Assembly (NCBI RefSeq): GCF_000622005.1
Contig: NZ_JHWV01000021.1
Coordinates: forward strand, 1 to 35,523
Source of the DNA: Anaerovibrio sp. RM50
GTDB lineage: Bacteria > Bacillota > Negativicutes > Selenomonadales > Selenomonadaceae
Direction: 5' to 3'
Length of the DNA stretch: 35,523 nt
Of this stretch, positions 1 to 5,759 are shown piece after piece (position 1 is the stretch's first letter; the number at the start of each line of letters is the position of its first letter). A program made the translations under genes and the position numbers. The notes under the pieces are model-generated. The model saw nothing but the letters and a program-made list of their open reading frames with translations, ran no database searches and was not told the origin of the DNA.

Positions 1-83
1 AAGCTCCCCTTCACTCCGTTCGACTTGCATGTGTTAAGCACGCCGCCAGCGTTCGTCCTGAGCCAGGATCAAACTCTCCAAAA
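1..83 (-). rRNA. rrs: 16S rRNA, 5' end (partial)
   Basis: The minus strand contains the universal 16S start (AGAGTTTGATCCTGGCTCAG), then GACGAACGCTGGCGGCG and the ACATGCAAGTCGAACG stretch. The gene reads leftwards out of the window, so only about the first 80 bases are present. The 5' boundary is placed about 8 bases before AGAGTTTGATC by analogy with other bacteria and is approximate. Confidence 0.97.
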
Positions 84-156
84 AATTATTTTGAAGAACC
101 TGAATGGCTCTTAAAGTTTCTAGAATTACCTTTTAATAAAGGAATTTTAGTTTGGT

Positions 157-266
157 CCGTCGTCAACATCTGCCAATCAACTGCGTCGCAAGCGACTTGT
201 TTCTTGGGATGTTTTGACGTGGGCAATATTAACCAATCGCTAAAAGCTCTTGGATATTGCTCCAAC
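157..266 (-). ncRNA. Two-hairpin structured RNA element, copy A (16S leader)
   Basis: Reading the minus strand, hairpin 1 has GGAGCAATAT pairing with ATATTGCCC, continues as CCAA/TTGG, carries facing GA dinucleotides and is capped by GC-TTTTA-GC. Hairpin 2 has CGTC/GACG outside, an internal loop AAA opposite TGAC, then ACATC/GATGT and CCAA/TTGG, again GAAAC facing GTTGA, and a GTCG-CTTG-CGAC cap. A second copy at 34903-34997 on the plus strand keeps the loop bases but changes the helices in a compensatory way. Its position in the pre-16S leader suggests a role in leader folding, processing or antitermination; that role is inference. I do not recognise the family. Confidence 0.75.
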
Positions 267-350
267 AAACTATTGTATGTTTACTGTTTTTAAAAAACAG
301 TACCATCATCTGGCTTGAATCATGTGTGCATGATTCCTGTTGCATTGTTT

Positions 351-367
351 AGTTTTCAAAGAACACC
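351..367 (-). promoter_or_regulatory. boxA-like antitermination sequence of the rRNA leader
   Basis: The minus strand reads GGTGTTCTTTGAAAACT, which closely resembles the boxA region found ahead of 16S genes in Firmicutes, where the NusB/S10 antitermination complex binds the nascent RNA. It lies about 35 bases after the predicted start of transcription, as expected. Confidence 0.65.
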
Positions 368-407
368 TTGCGCCCTTCGGATTTGCTCTCCTTGAGGCGA
401 CTTGTTT

Positions 408-436
408 AGTATATATTTTTCATGGTGGAGTGTCAA
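408..436 (-). promoter_or_regulatory. rRNA operon promoter
   Basis: On the minus strand a perfect -35 TTGACA (431-436) is followed by a 17-bp spacer and -10 TATACT (408-413). A/T-rich sequence at 437-470 upstream resembles an UP element. Transcription should start near 401. The promoter sits only 17 bp past the end of the bofA-like gene. Confidence 0.9.
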
Positions 437-452
437 GCACTTTTTTAAAAAA

Positions 453-674
453 TTATAAAAAAGATGAAATAATGTAAACCACCACACTGGCAATCAAGGC
501 ATTTACCACGTTCATCTCTATGCCCATGCCAAAAAGATTTACTGCCCAAATTGCAGCAGAACCGACAATCAGCCCCACCACAACATTTTTAATAATCTTA
601 AATGGCAGCGCTATGAGTTTGCCAATAATAAAAATACAGATGGCCAGTGCCACAAAGGCCAAAAATGTTAACAT
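453..674 (-). CDS. BofA-family small membrane protein (pro-sigma-K processing inhibitor family)
   Basis: A 73-residue protein made almost entirely of hydrophobic segments: one helix at about residues 2-22, a basic turn (K-I-I-K near 26-29), a second helix at about 31-48, and a C-terminal hydrophobic stretch ending in IISSFL. A small BofA-family gene just downstream of recR is a well-known Firmicute arrangement, and that context drives the call. In Bacillus, BofA restrains the SpoIVFB protease that matures sigma-K during sporulation. Whether this organism sporulates cannot be told from the window, so the actual function here is open. The start has a good ribosome site (GGGAGGA, 6-7 bases before ATG). 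It is the last gene of the dnaX-ybaB-recR group. Confidence 0.75.
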   Translation of the reverse strand: MLTFLAFVALAICIFIIGKLIALPFKIIKNVVVGLIVGSAAIWAVNLFGMGIEMNVVNALIASVVVYIISSFL

Positions 675-731
675 AATAATCCTCCCATAACACTTTTGCA
701 GGCTGACCTTCGCCAGCCTGCAAATAAAAAA

Positions 732-1328
732 TTACAATTCTATTCTGTTTTCCATAGCCCTGGACAGGGTAACCTCATCTGCATATTCCAAATCGCCTCC
801 CACCGGAAGACCGTGGGCAATACGGGTAACCTTTAACCCCATTGGTTTTAACAGTTTTGCTATATACATGGCCGTTGCTTCCCCCTCCACATTTGGGTTA
901 GTGGCCATGATTATTTCCTTTACCCTGTCATCCTGAAGCCTGTTCAACAGCTCCTTGATTTTGATATTTTCAGGGCCTATGCCTTCCAAAGGTGACAATG
1001 CACCATGAAGAACATGATATACGCCTTTAAAGTCCCTCATTCTCTCCATGGCCGCCACATCCTGAGGCTGCTCCACCACGCAGATAACTGAATGATCACG
1101 GGACTCTGATTTACAGATATGGCAAGGGTCCTCATCGCTTAAGTTGAAGCATACCCTGCAGTAGCCTATTTTTTCCTTGGCACGCATAATAGCACCAGCC
1201 AGCCCCTTTGCCTTTTCCATATCCATATCCAAAACATGATAGGCCAATCGAACTGCTGTTTTGTTCCCGATTCCAGGCAGGGCGCGGAAATGCTCTATTA
1301 GTTCTGCCAAGGGTGCTATATACTGCAT
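732..1328 (-). CDS. recR: Recombination mediator protein RecR
   Basis: A 198-residue protein, the usual RecR length. It has an N-terminal helix-hairpin-helix region containing [13 protein letters not shown] (residues 17-29), a four-cysteine zinc finger (Cys57, Cys60, Cys69, Cys72), and a Toprim domain beginning at [10 protein letters not shown] (81-90) with the later [10 protein letters not shown] segment. RecR works with RecO (and RecF) to load RecA onto gapped, SSB-coated DNA. It starts three bases after the stop codon of ybaB with no strong ribosome site of its own, so translational coupling is likely. The dnaX-ybaB-recR order is conserved across bacteria. Confidence 0.97.
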   Translation of the reverse strand: MQYIAPLAELIEHFRALPGIGNKTAVRLAYHVLDMDMEKAKGLAGAIMRAKEKIGYCRVCFNLSDEDPCHICKSESRDHSVICVVEQPQDVAAMERMRDFKGVYHVLHGALSPLEGIGPENIKIKELLNRLQDDRVKEIIMATNPNVEGEATAMYIAKLLKPMGLKVTRIAHGLPVGGDLEYADEVTLSRAMENRIEL

Positions 1329-1331
1329 GGA

Positions 1332-1667
1332 TTAAAACATTCCCGGAGGAAGACCGAGACCTCCAGTGAGCTTGCCCATTTCACTGGCCATCATTTCGTC
1401 CACCTTCTTGGAAGCCTCATTAAAAGCTGCTGCCAGTAAATCCTGAAGCATTTCTACATCCTCTGGATCAACTGCTGCAGGGTCGATAACAATCCCCTTA
1501 ACTTCCTTTTCACCATTCATGGTAATTTTAACGGCACCGCCCCCTGCAGTTACATCCACAGTCTTCTGCTTCAGTTCCTCCTGCATTGCAGTCATCTGCT
1601 TCTGGAGCTTCTGCATTTTTTTCATCATGCCGTTCATGTTGTTCATTCCACCCATACCACCAAACAT
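1332..1667 (-). CDS. ybaB: YbaB/EbfC family nucleoid-associated protein
   Basis: A 111-residue protein with a Met/Gly/Asn-rich N-terminus (MFGGMGGMNNMNGMMKKMQ) followed by a helical segment and the family core around VTAGGGAVKITMNGEKEVK. It ends in a Gly-Leu-Pro tail (GLGLPPGMF) typical of the family. YbaB/EbfC forms dimers that bind DNA without much sequence preference. The ATG at 1667 is preceded by AAGGAGG with a 9-base spacing. A TTG codon directly in front (1668-1670) could also be used, but ATG is preferred. The gene lies between dnaX and recR, the standard position. One copy of the dispersed hairpin/TATAAT repeat lies upstream (1783-1830). Confidence 0.95.
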   Translation of the reverse strand: MFGGMGGMNNMNGMMKKMQKLQKQMTAMQEELKQKTVDVTAGGGAVKITMNGEKEVKGIVIDPAAVDPEDVEMLQDLLAAAFNEASKKVDEMMASEMGKLTGGLGLPPGMF

Positions 1668-1782
1668 CAATATATTCCTCCTTAAATATCTGAAAAATTA
1701 TTTGTAAATATCATACGCTAATGCTATCAAAATATAGATTATGCGTCAAATTCAAAATGCTATATATAAACGGGGAGATTTT

Positions 1783-1830
1783 TTATAACGCCATTGTTCA
1801 AATTTTTCTTCTTTAGAAGAAAAATCTTCC
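1783..1830 (-). repeat. Dispersed hairpin/TATAAT module, copy 1
   Basis: Minus-strand order: GGAAG, a hairpin (TTTTTCTTC...GAAGAAAAA), then TTTGAACAA, two bases, and GCGTTATAA. The same core occurs at 13920-13962, 14002-14046, 24118-24160 and 31614-31658. Here it lies between dnaX and ybaB with its TATAA end pointing to ybaB. Confidence 0.75.
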
Positions 1831-1842
1831 AATTAGCGTTTC

Positions 1843-1923
1843 AACGAGCTAGGAGATATGCTCGCCAGCTGTTGTAGTTTGTTTTCCCCCACCTAAAGAG
1901 GTGGAGGACATCTTAAAGCTCGT
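1843..1923. repeat. Hairpin cluster bounded by a 7-bp inverted repeat
   Basis: ACGAGCT at 1843-1849 is inverted at 1917-1923 (AGCTCGT). Inside lie CGAGC/GCTCG (1844-1863) and CCACCT/AGGTGG (about 1890-1905) stems. The segment fills the space between the dnaX stop codon and repeat copy 1. No T-run follows the stems in the direction of dnaX transcription, so it is not a clear terminator. Function unknown. Confidence 0.45.
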
Positions 1924-1931
1924 TATAATTA

Positions 1932-3647
1932 TTATTGGATATCCTCAGGGTGAACAAAGCCGTCCCCAAATACATCCACTGCTTTGTCAAGCCGCTCCCT
2001 GGCATCATCCTGCAACTCACTTATACCGAAATCATCATCTGTTGGCGGAGGTACATCCTCCTGAATTTCACCTTTTCTGGGGGTTGGTTCAGGTACTGTT
2101 GCCACCTCCTGGCACACCAGACTCAAATTAAGTCCGCTGACTGCACCAAAGGCCTCTTCGATGTTTTTTCTGTATATTCGCTCCAAAAGCCCCTTAATAA
2201 CCCCCTTTGGAGTCCCCAAAACAAATTGGGCATCATTCATACCCATAAATGTACAGTTCTGGGTGCAGGCCATCACCTGTTCCTTGCCGGTGGCCCTAAG
2301 GTGATCAAGTGTCTTTTGCCACAGTTCTACCCCATCTTCTGTAATATTTGCCGCCACTTGAACCGGCTTGGCAACAGTGGCTGTTACCTTAGGGGCCGAA
2401 GATGCTGCGGCAGCAGAGCCCTTTGGCGTTGCTACACTGGCGGCACCACTTTTAAGCATCCCCATCATATGGGCCAGCTTTGCCTCCAATTGGGCAATAC
2501 GGCCATCATCCACAGGCTGGGCAGATGGTGCTTTATCCGCCGAAGCAGACTTGTTCATAAGAATATCCCGCTGACAGATTTCCAAAAGAGCTGCCTCCAC
2601 TGCAATACGTGGCTGCGGTGACCATTTCACCTCATTGGCCGCCTCGTGAATACGGCGAATAATCCACACAATCTGCTCCTGGGTAAAGCCCGCCGCCTGT
2701 TTCTTTATGGACTCGTCAGTCTGACTGTAATAGTCCACCCCGTCCACAATTCCCGCAGCCTTAAATATCATAAGACCCCTGAAGTGAATTCCAAGTTCTC
2801 CAAGGACCTGCTGGAAATCCTTTCCGGAACGGATTATTTCATCCACCATAGTAAGTACGGCCGCAGCATCTCTGGACTGCAGGGCAGAAACCAAATTATC
2901 CAGCCATTCCTTTCCCACCAGCCCCAAAAGCTGCTGAACCCTGTCAATGGTAAGACTATGCTCCGACAGGGCAATACACTGATCCAGAATGCTTAAGGCA
3001 TCACGCATACCGCCGTCTGCCTTAACGGCAATCATGCGCAGGGCCTCATCATCCACCTGTATGTCCATATCTGAAACAACGGTTTTCAGCCGCCCAAAAA
3101 TATCATCCACCGTAATCCGCTTAAAATCATAGCGCTGACAGCGGGACTGAATAGTAGGCAGCACCTTATGAACCTCAGTGGTGGCCATAATGAACACCAC
3201 ATGCTCCGGCGGCTCCTCCAGGGTTTTCAGCAAGGCGTTAAAGGCATCCCTGGACAGCGCATGGACCTCGTCGATAATATATATCTTGTAACGTCCATTA
3301 ACCGGGGCAAATTTTACAGTCTCCCGCAAATCCCGGATTTCATCAACACCACCGTTTGACGCCGCATCGATTTCAAACACATCCATGGAACTGCCGGAAT
3401 CTATTCGTCGGCAGGCAGCACATTCGTTGCACGGTTCAGTTGTTGGTCCCTTTTCACAATTTAGGGCCTTGGCCAAAATCCTGGCCGTACTGGTTTTACC
3501 TGTGCCACGGGGTCCAGTGAACAAATAAGCATGGCTGATCCTGCCACTTTTAATAGCATTTACCAAGGTCCGGCTGACATGATCCTGTCCCACAAGATTG
3601 TTAAAATTGTCGGGACGCCATTTTCTATATAAGGCCATATAAGCCAT
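1932..3647 (-). CDS. dnaX: DNA polymerase III subunits gamma and tau
   Basis: A 571-residue clamp-loader ATPase. Domain I starts with MAYMALYRKWRP and carries Walker A GPRGTGKT (45-52), a zinc site (Cys64, Cys73, Cys76, Cys79), Walker B IIDEVH (124-129) and the SRC motif (168-170). A collar domain and a low-complexity Ala/Pro/Val linker (about residues 375-415) precede a C-terminal tau-like region. DnaX loads the sliding clamp and couples polymerase to helicase at the replication fork. The ATG at 3647 is chosen because AGGAGG sits 8 bases before it; the GTG nine bases further upstream overlaps that ribosome site. I saw no convincing frameshift signal for a separate gamma form. First gene of dnaX-ybaB-recR-bofA. 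Confidence 0.96.
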   Translation of the reverse strand: MAYMALYRKWRPDNFNNLVGQDHVSRTLVNAIKSGRISHAYLFTGPRGTGKTSTARILAKALNCEKGPTTEPCNECAACRRIDSGSSMDVFEIDAASNGGVDEIRDLRETVKFAPVNGRYKIYIIDEVHALSRDAFNALLKTLEEPPEHVVFIMATTEVHKVLPTIQSRCQRYDFKRITVDDIFGRLKTVVSDMDIQVDDEALRMIAVKADGGMRDALSILDQCIALSEHSLTIDRVQQLLGLVGKEWLDNLVSALQSRDAAAVLTMVDEIIRSGKDFQQVLGELGIHFRGLMIFKAAGIVDGVDYYSQTDESIKKQAAGFTQEQIVWIIRRIHEAANEVKWSPQPRIAVEAALLEICQRDILMNKSASADKAPSAQPVDDGRIAQLEAKLAHMMGMLKSGAASVATPKGSAAAASSAPKVTATVAKPVQVAANITEDGVELWQKTLDHLRATGKEQVMACTQNCTFMGMNDAQFVLGTPKGVIKGLLERIYRKNIEEAFGAVSGLNLSLVCQEVATVPEPTPRKGEIQEDVPPPTDDDFGISELQDDARERLDKAVDVFGDGFVHPEDIQ

Positions 3648-3675
3648 ATCCTGCACCTCCTAAACATACACAGTC

Positions 3676-3684
3676 ATTATACCA
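3676..3684 (-). promoter_or_regulatory. Likely dnaX promoter (extended -10)
   Basis: The minus strand reads TGGTATAAT, an extended -10 element, between the SRP RNA terminator and the dnaX ribosome site. No good -35 hexamer is visible at the usual distance, which fits an extended -10 promoter. Confidence 0.55.
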
Positions 3685-3706
3685 TACCAGCCTGTTTTTC
3701 GGCATA

Positions 3707-3732
3707 AAAAAAGCCTTACCTAAAAGGTAAGG
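3707..3732 (-). terminator. Rho-independent terminator of the SRP RNA
   Basis: Minus strand: CCTTACCT-TTT-AGGTAAGG stem-loop followed by C and a run of seven T. It directly follows the 3' side of the SRP RNA. Confidence 0.9.
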
Positions 3733-3885
3733 AAAGTCTTTCCAACATTGGGCCACAGCACCCAGGCTACCTCACGGCACAGACAACGGTTCACTTATCG
3801 CTGCTTCCTTCCGGACCTGACGAGGTTCATGAGGCTGCCTTGCGCGAGACCAAGACACTGCGGTCCAATCTTAGAAAGACCGCTT
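3733..3885 (-). ncRNA. ffs: Signal recognition particle RNA
   Basis: The minus strand contains the invariant SRP domain IV core GTCAGGTCCGGAAGGAAGCAG, the site where Ffh binds, with the matching 3' strand GTGCCGTGAGGTAGCCTGG. Flanking strands GGTCTTTCTAAGATTGG and CCAATGTTGGAAAGAC pair to close the long hairpin, giving an RNA of about 150 bases, longer than the 4.5S form of E. coli. The ends are estimated from this pairing. It lies downstream of tRNA-Ser and probably shares its promoter (4067-4095). Confidence 0.92.
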
Positions 3886-3917
3886 GTAAAAATACAACTT
3901 AATTTAAGATATAAAAA

Positions 3918-4007
3918 TGGCGGAGAGTGAGAGATTCGAACTCTCGGTACAGTAACCCGTACACACGCTTTCCAGGCGTGCTCCTTCAACCACTCGGACA
4001 ACTCTCC
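3918..4007 (-). tRNA. tRNA-Ser (GGA)
   Basis: A 90-base class II tRNA with GGAGAGT acceptor strand, a long variable arm (about TGTACGGGTTACTGTACC), TTCGAATC T-loop and an encoded CCA end. The anticodon loop CTGGAAA gives anticodon GGA (complement at 3971-3973), which reads UCC/UCU serine codons. Confidence 0.96.
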
Positions 4008-4066
4008 ACTTGTTTGAATAAGTAAAAAAACTATTCAGTTGCTGTCGGCTCATCACGACAAGACAT

Positions 4067-4095
4067 AGTTTAACAAACAAAAACTATCTTGTCAA
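4067..4095 (-). promoter_or_regulatory. Promoter of tRNA-Ser and SRP RNA
   Basis: Minus strand: -35 TTGACA (4090-4095), 17-bp spacer, -10 TAAACT (4067-4072). Transcription should start about 50 bases before the tRNA. Confidence 0.8.
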
Positions 4096-4108
4096 CATTT
4101 TTTTGCAA

Positions 4109-4150
4109 AAAAAGTAAGGGGCTTTTATCACCATCAAAAGCCCTTACTTT
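4109..4150 (-). terminator. Terminator after the CheX-like gene
   Basis: Inverted repeat AAAGTAAGGG...CCCTTACTTT with an added AAAAGC/GCTTTT inner stem, followed on the minus strand by T-rich sequence. It closes the response regulator/CheX-like operon. Confidence 0.85.
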
Positions 4151-4170
4151 AACCTATCACTTTTAAGTAA

Positions 4171-5019
4171 TTAATACATGAATTCATCCTCTGCCAAATA
4201 CAAAACAAAGGAACCGAAATCAGTAACAATGCGCATGGCCACCAAACTGCTGGCTCCAGGGCAAACATTTCGTCCGATTTTCGGCGTATCCAAATCCATG
4301 TCCACATCCTGGCCTGACTGCTCCACAATATACAAGCCATTTATAACATTGACAAACTCCGCCAGACTGTCCTCCGCCATCTCGTCAATCACGGTAAAAT
4401 CTTCACTGCTATAGCGTCTCGCCATTTCCAAAAAAGCTTCCTCATTGGTCAAAATAGCGGCAGACACTGAAATAGCTCCCCCCATACTCTGGGAAACTAT
4501 AATAGAGTCCTCTATAACAGGCTCCGCGGGATCTGTCAGAACCACAGCATCCGTATTCATAAGGCGCTGCAGGGCACTTATAAGCATTTCTGCATATCCG
4601 CCGTAAATTTCACCTACAGGATTCAAATCCTCATAGCTGCTGACAATCTTCTTCACTGCATCTACAACAGGATGAATTTCATCAGAATCACTTTCCCTGA
4701 AGCATCGGTTTAAGGCTTTTAAATCCGTCAGTTTTTCATCCAGCAACACCTGGGCAATGCAAGCCGCCCGATCCGGATTATCACTTTTTAAGGATGCCAT
4801 CTGGTCATCTGATAAAAATTTATTGTCTGTCAATGTTTTGGCAGGATCATCTGCCCCTGCCAATTCTTCTACCTGTGCCTCAGACAACAGGCCTTTTTGA
4901 ACAGCCAGAACATATAACTGAGGAACAGCGTGGGCTGATTTGGGCATTACATAACCGATGTTGTCGGAATCCAAAACACCGGTGTTTAACAAATACTGCG
5001 AAAAGTATCTATTTCCCAT
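4171..5019 (-). CDS. CheX-like chemotaxis phosphatase-domain protein
   Basis: A 282-residue soluble protein. The C-terminal part (about 120-282) resembles CheC/CheX-type CheY-P phosphatases: it contains EFVNVINGLY with the E-x-x-N pair (Glu221, Asn224) and a following Gly, the residues these enzymes use to attack the aspartyl phosphate. The N-terminal 100 residues (LLNTGVLDSDNIGYVM..., GLLSEAQVEEL..., KFLSDDQMASL) look like repeated short helical units of the form 'L/F-S-x-x-Q', which I do not recognise as a named domain. It overlaps the response-regulator gene by 11 bp, and the ATG at 5019 is chosen over an upstream TTG at 5049. Pairing with a single-domain regulator suggests a phosphatase/regulator pair, but the N-terminal role is unknown. 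Confidence 0.7.
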   Translation of the reverse strand: MGNRYFSQYLLNTGVLDSDNIGYVMPKSAHAVPQLYVLAVQKGLLSEAQVEELAGADDPAKTLTDNKFLSDDQMASLKSDNPDRAACIAQVLLDEKLTDLKALNRCFRESDSDEIHPVVDAVKKIVSSYEDLNPVGEIYGGYAEMLISALQRLMNTDAVVLTDPAEPVIEDSIIVSQSMGGAISVSAAILTNEEAFLEMARRYSSEDFTVIDEMAEDSLAEFVNVINGLYIVEQSGQDVDMDLDTPKIGRNVCPGASSLVAMRIVTDFGSFVLYLAEDEFMY

Positions 5020-5395
5020 TCTCCTCAACCTTTCTGCGGATTCTCTCAACAGCCTGTCTGATCTGATCCGAAGTATACGGCTTCTGAATGAAATCCAGTG
5101 CTCCCAGCTCCAAAGTTTCCTTCAATTTCTGGGACGTTCCTGCAGAAGAAAGCATGATAATAGGAATATCAGGATTAACCTCTTTAATAACCTGAAGTGC
5201 TTCAATTCCTCCAACCTCTGGCATAACGATGTCTAAAATAACACCATCTGGCTGCTCCTGAAGGTCCTTCATAATAGCTTCCTTACCATTCTCTGCCTCA
5301 ATAACCTCACAACCAAGCTGTTCCAGCTCTGCGCGAAGCTTCTTTCTAAGCAGTTTGGAATCATCTGTGATAAGGATTTTTAACTTATCAGCCAT
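5009..5395 (-). CDS. CheY-like single-domain response regulator
   Basis: A 128-residue receiver domain with no output domain. The acidic pair Asp11-Asp12, phosphoacceptor Asp55 (VILDIVMPE), conserved hydroxyl residue in MLSSAG (82-86) and Lys105 (FIQKPY) are all present, so it should be a functional phosphorylation switch. Its ATG follows GGGAGGTGGCATAA. It is co-transcribed with the CheX-like gene, which overlaps its 3' end; such regulators signal by protein-protein contact, often at the flagellar motor. The cognate kinase is not in the window. Confidence 0.9.
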   Translation of the reverse strand: MADKLKILITDDSKLLRKKLRAELEQLGCEVIEAENGKEAIMKDLQEQPDGVILDIVMPEVGGIEALQVIKEVNPDIPIIMLSSAGTSQKLKETLELGALDFIQKPYTSDQIRQAVERIRRKVEENGK

Positions 5396-5759
5396 TTATG
5401 CCACCTCCCTTTCCCATATATTGTAATTATATCGTATTTATTTACTTTTTACTATGAAATCTTAGTGAATCAAATCTTAAAAAATAAAGATGAACTATAG
5501 ATTTCGTGTAAGGGTTGATGAAAGCACATATACTTTCATCCTGCTTTTTATCACGTGGATGAATGTGCCCATACCGTCACAATCTCCCACTTAATAAGCC
5601 TCATTTTATAGAATTCTCTGTTTAAAGAAATATTCCTGCTGTTTTTTCTTTAAAATGGCAGTTTTTTTGTCTTCTAAATCATCCCAATACAAAGGCAGCC
5701 CCCCAAAAGAGGAGCTGCCAATGTGAAAGGAATTGAATAACGCTGAAAGTCAGCCTTTA
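5396..5759. other. Gene-free intergenic region with a palindrome
   Basis: This 360-bp stretch has no convincing gene. It holds the terminator of the aspartase gene (5695-5722), a 24-bp palindrome at 5517-5540 (GATGAAAG, 8-base centre, CTTTCATC), and an isolated TATAAT on the minus strand near 5422-5427, about 25 bp upstream of the regulator gene, that could serve as its -10. No riboswitch pattern was recognised. Confidence 0.5.
5695..5722 (-). terminator. Terminator after aspartate ammonia-lyase gene
   Basis: Minus strand: GGCAGCTCC...GGGGGCTGCC stem-loop followed by TTTGT. The T-run is short, but the GC-rich stem directly follows the gene. Confidence 0.7.

Larger units (their letters stand above)
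84..401 (-). ncRNA. 16S rRNA operon leader (transcribed spacer)
   Basis: This gene-free stretch lies between the rRNA promoter (408-436) and the mature 16S start, so it should be transcribed as the precursor leader. In transcript order it holds a boxA-like antitermination sequence (351-367), a perfect 8-bp hairpin with a 4-base loop (317-336, arms GAATCATG/CATGATTC), a hairpin with ACTGTTTT/AAAACAGT arms (283-301), and then the two-hairpin element at 157-266. The remaining part up to the 16S start is A/T rich. A 60-codon open frame across it (86-268) is not considered real because it runs through the structured element. Confidence 0.8.

Noticed and set aside
86-268. A 60-codon open frame in the 16S leader
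   Set aside because: It runs through the folded leader element, whose changes follow base pairing rather than codons, and it has no ribosome site.
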